NCBI GenBank assembly: GCA_030762895.1
Contig: CM061068.1
Span: forward strand, 79,385,228 to 79,449,227
Source: Sophora flavescens
Lineage: Eukaryota; Streptophyta; Magnoliopsida; Fabales; Fabaceae
Reading direction: 5' to 3'
Length of the DNA stretch: 64,000 nucleotides
Every line of letters begins with the position of its first letter. Within the stretch, counting starts at the first letter, position 1. A model generated the notes under the pieces. The model searched no databases and was not told the origin of the DNA. It saw only the letters and a list, made by a program, of their open reading frames with translations. A program made the position numbers and the translations under genes. Below, piece by piece: positions 60,718-64,000 of the stretch.

Positions 60718-61464
60718 TTTTTGAGAGTGATTGATTGAATTGGGGGAAATGAAAAGGAGTTTAACTATGCTCGCTTTGCTGCTTCTGTCACTGCAAACAA
60801 AGCATCGAAGAAGAAACAAAGTGTGTCGTGTCGTGTCGTGTGTAGTGAGAGAGAGAGATTATTAACGGCTATACATACTAGAGAGAGAGAGAGGGTCGAA
60901 ACCAAACCTGAGGTTGTGTTGTGTAGCGTTGACTCACTCAACCTCGTTTCTTTTCTTTTCTTTTCAGTAATGTTAGCGATCGTAGCTCAGGTTCGGTTTA
61001 AAACCAAAAATATCACAGGCTCGGTGTATAAGTAATTTAGTCCCGAGTTTTTTTACACTCGACCAATCAAAAATTAGCTGTATAGGTAATTTAAGATGGT
61101 TAGATAAAAATCAAACATATATTTAATAATGTGTCAGTTATTTAATTTTTGTTTGATAATATAAAAAAGAAAAAAAAAAGTCATTTAGAGAAAAATGTTG
61201 GGTCAGTTGTTTTCGGCATTTTAGACATTTAATTAAACGTTTAATAATCAATTTATATAGTAAAAAATGGTAAATATCATATAGCAATGCATCTAGGTAA
61301 GAAAACAGAATATGACATCAACTTAATTGACCTAAACTAACGGGGGTTGACGGAGGGACTAATGTGTCGCTAGTTTAAAATTGTGAGGGATTAATTTTGT
61401 ACTTTAATTTTATCAAGGACTAAAACGAACCCTGATGTTTTTCTCAGGAACCACATAAGCCTTT

Positions 61465-61468
<4 letters not shown>
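60718..61468. other. Upstream region of the zinc-ribbon gene
   Basis: Holds short GTGTC and GA repeats (about 60820-60895) in the probable 5' UTR and promoter. The rest is AT-rich without a gene. Confidence 0.5.

Positions 61469-61531
<63 letters not shown>
61469..61531. repeat. (TA)n microsatellite
   Basis: About 31 uninterrupted TA units. Confidence 0.95.
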
Positions 61532-61535
<4 letters not shown>

Positions 61536-61751
61536 TTTGTATTTTTTCATACATATGTATTTCAAAACTTATGCTTATAAAAAATAAATTCAAAAGCTTA
61601 TCAAAAGAATAAAAGTACATTATATAACATCTTATGAGTTTAATTTATATGATCTCTCGATCTAAAAGATTTTTACACTAAAAAATGTTAGTAAATATCA
61701 GTATAAAACATCTTAAACAAACAATGTATGTTACTTGGATAAAAAATAAAA

Positions 61752-61994
61752 GAGTAAAGACCCATTTTGATCCCTCAAATTTTTTGAGTAGCCCAGTTTG
61801 GTCCCTGAAAAAAAAAAGGGACAATTTGGTCCCTCAAAATTTATTACGGGAGACACTCTGGTCCCTCAGTTAGATGCATGGGGGGATCAGAGTGTCTCCC
61901 GTAATAAAATTTGGGGAACCAAATTGTCCCTTTTTTTTCAGAGATCAAACTGGGCTACTCGAAAAATTTGAGGGACCAAAATGGACCTTTACTC
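61752..61994. mobile_element. Fold-back (snap-back) MITE
   Basis: GAGTAAAGACCCATTTTG at the left is repeated in inverse at the right (CAAAATGGACCTTTACTC). Arms of about 110 bp with few mismatches leave a loop of under 20 bp around AGTTAGATGCATG. GGTCCCT phrases recur. There is no coding capacity. Confidence 0.8.
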
Positions 61995-62060
61995 AAAATA
62001 CAAATAAAAACAGTGTATGTTACTTTAATCTTTTGATGTTTAAAAACTATAGATTTATCT

Positions 62061-62251
62061 TTTTTTTTCGATCTACGTCGAGGAGTATCCCACCACCAAC
62101 CTGAGACGGAGACTAATCTCCCGCGGGAGTTTGTTCGGCACCTCGATGGGTGACATCCCTCCCATGTGAGGTTTTTTCCATACTCAAGGCTCGAATCTGA
62201 AACCTTGATTAAGATGCGAGAGACATTTAACCACTCATGTCAACCTCTGGT
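62061..62251 (-). mobile_element. tRNA-derived SINE
   Basis: A 16-bp duplication AACTATAGATTTATCT (62045-62060, 62252-62267) brackets about 191 bp. On the minus strand it has a box A-like TGACATGAGTGG near the start, a box B-like GATTCGAGCC about 40 bp later, and an A-rich end (rendered as a T run at 62061). Confidence 0.8.
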
Positions 62252-62272
62252 AACTATAGATTTATCTATACG

Positions 62273-62640
62273 CACCATATGTAGCATAATAGAAAGTAGA
62301 TGAAAAACAAAAGTAGTGAATTATTGATTGTTTCTCATTAATCTCTCATCAAATAGATTGTGTACATTTATAGGAGTTCATGTAACAAACTCTGTAACAA
62401 ACTTCTTGATTGAAATAAGCAACTTCTATCTATTGCCTATCACGGATAACAAATCTGATCTATCAATAGCAGAAAAATAGAACTATCTATAACAGATTCA
62501 GTAGGATAATTTAGTTGTTTTTGGATATGCTATCCTTATCGTCATTACTCCCCCTCAAGTTGGAGAGTAAAGATTATGAACTCCCAACTTGGAAAGGAGA
62601 AACCGAAATTGCTTCTGACCCAATGCCTCGGTAAAAATTG
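62273..62640 (-). mobile_element. Copia 3' end remnant
   Basis: On the minus strand 62640-62560 encodes the end of a copia RNase H region (EALGQKQFRFLLSKLGVHNL, then YSPT and stop), followed by the purine tract GAGGGGGAGT and LTR-like sequence. Upstream parts are missing, cut by the next repeat. Confidence 0.6.
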
Positions 62641-63310
62641 AAATAGACAACTGTAAACACGAGAAGGGGGTTGAATTGTGTTTATCAGAATTTAAGCAAA
62701 GCTGAAATCTTTTCGCAAACAGAAAGCTAACTTTGGACGAGTGGAAGAATACAGGATGGACGGGTGACTATTGCACACACACCACTTGACAGATGCAAGA
62801 AAAACTAAAGCAATTAAAGAGTTTAAGGGAAGAGAGATTGACACGATGATTTATCCTGGTTCACTCTTCAAATCAAAGATCTACGTCCAGTCCTTGGCAG
62901 CACCAAGATTTATCCACTATAACTGATAAGGTTACAGACTCAAGTATTATTTGCACACCTAGCCTCTTCAGGCTCAAGACAAGTATTGTTTTCACACCTA
63001 GCCTCTTCAGGCTCACTTGGGTTTGTTTGAGAGATTTGGTTTGTAATAAATACAATTTCTCACAGGCATATCTTTCACTAACACTCAGAGAGTGGTTTAA
63101 ATGTAAGGCTCAGGAAAGTCTGCGTAATAACTTCAAAATGATTGAAGAATAAAGAATAAAAGAATGAAGAAATAAATGCTCAGAGTAATGGCGTTTTTAA
63201 TGCAATGTGTATATTATTTCTTCATCTTCAATGGCTTCTGTATTTATGGTCTTCAAGCATTTAGGATCCGTTAGAGACATCCTCTCAGATGTTGGCTTCA
63301 AGCAGAACTT

Positions 63311-63392
63311 CATTAATTGCAATAGAGTCGTTCTGAGTAGTCATTAATGCAATAGAGTCGTTCTGGGCAGCCATTAATGCAATAGAGTCGTT
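63311..63392. repeat. Three tandem units of about 30 bp
   Basis: CATTAATGCAATAGAGTCGT recurs at 63311 (one base longer), 63342 and 63372. Confidence 0.85.
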
Positions 63393-63808
63393 GGTTGTAT
63401 TCTAACATGAAAGATCATGGCTTTATTCATCGTGCTACAGCCATATCAAAGTTGAGCAGAGAGCTTTTTGTACTTTGCTGAGTACACTTCCCTTTTTGTA
63501 TAAGGACCAGAGGTACTAGGAAATAAAGCACGTTGGAAGCATTCTTTAACTGGTCTTTGGTTCTGATTATCCAAGGTTGCTTGAGAGAGTAGCTTCTGAC
63601 TTTTCTTGATAATCGTGAAACTGAGTAGGAGAGAAGGCTTCAAGTCTCTTTCTGGTTCTTGAACCAAGATTCTGATAATCCTTAAAGAATTCACGATCAT
63701 AAGATAAGTGCTTCCATCTTGAAAATAATCACGTCTATCTAGTCATTTGAGTTTTCATTCGGGCTAGTAGACGAGCTCCATATTAAGGACTCAGCAAGTC
63801 CAAAGACT

Positions 63809-64000
63809 AGTGGACGAGCGCTTCTGTCACCTTTAGTGGACGAGCACTTCTGTTACTTTTAGTGGACGAGGGCTTCTGTCACCTTTAGTGGATGAGAGCT
63901 TCTGTCACCTTTAGTGGACGAGAGTCTCTGTTAGTCTGGTGGACGAGAGTCTCAGTTATTTTACTAGACGAGAGTCTCAGTCACTCTGGTGGACGAAAGT
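63809..64000. repeat. Tandem array of a 26-bp unit
   Basis: AGTGGACGAG followed by CTTCTGTCACCTTT-type text repeats at least seven times, decays to the right, and continues beyond the window. A single related AGTAGACGAG lies earlier at about 63765. Confidence 0.85.

Larger units (their letters stand above)
62641..64000. other. Unassigned repetitive stretch running off the window
   Basis: It starts near AAACACGAGAAGGGGGTTGAATTGTG, a phrase I associate with dispersed legume repeats. It has no long ORF. It includes duplicated CACACCTAGCCTCTTCAGGCTC (62955-63015) and two tandem arrays listed separately. Confidence 0.35.

Overview
This window is nuclear DNA of a flowering plant, and a legume-type eudicot is my best inference. 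The evidence is intron-containing plant genes (a remorin, a P-class PPR protein and a zinc-ribbon protein) lying among Ty3/gypsy Tat-lineage, Ty1/copia, Cassandra, TRIM, SINE, LINE, hAT-like and Tourist-like elements. I cannot name the species from sequence alone.

Layout. Positions 30-18727 are one compound Tat-lineage LTR retrotransposon: LTR, gag-protease-RT-RNase H-second RNase H-integrase, an antisense extra ORF resembling the plant mobile domain, a second LTR, a second truncated gag start, and a third truncated LTR. A single 5-bp target duplication (GGTTG) brackets the whole structure, which splits a host ORF on the minus strand. Two further non-autonomous elements sit inside it (6969-8444 and about 12618-13785). 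They share an odd architecture in which paired GC-rich motifs about 18-20 bp apart are repeated in four or five blocks. Next come a 605-bp hAT-like element and a complete Cassandra element (20176-21060) with a 5S rRNA-derived segment in each LTR.

Positions 21263-34218 are the most unusual part. A 545-546 bp unit, each copy carrying a LysM-domain exon with a splice acceptor, occurs once at 21356-21913 and 14 times head to tail at 25539-33166. Both arrays have the same left head and the same right flank, and that flank includes the 3' end of the adjacent remorin gene. A gypsy fragment truncated at both ends (22912-25445) lies between them. I read this as a recent segmental duplication with retrotransposon filler, plus expansion or contraction of the repeat.

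The gene-bearing part begins at 34178. It holds a six-exon remorin on the minus strand (with a 4.6-kb copia element in intron 2 and a small TRIM-like element in intron 4), an intronless PPR gene on the plus strand with one frameshift in a T run, and an eight-exon gene on the minus strand for a 436-residue protein ending in a four-cysteine zinc ribbon. From memory, Arabidopsis has relatives of these three near At2g02148-At2g02170, so this looks like conserved microsynteny with large transposon-driven expansion. The spaces between the genes hold MITEs, a LINE fragment split by a second hAT-like element, a fold-back element and a SINE. The right edge (62273-64000) is copia remnant and short tandem repeats.
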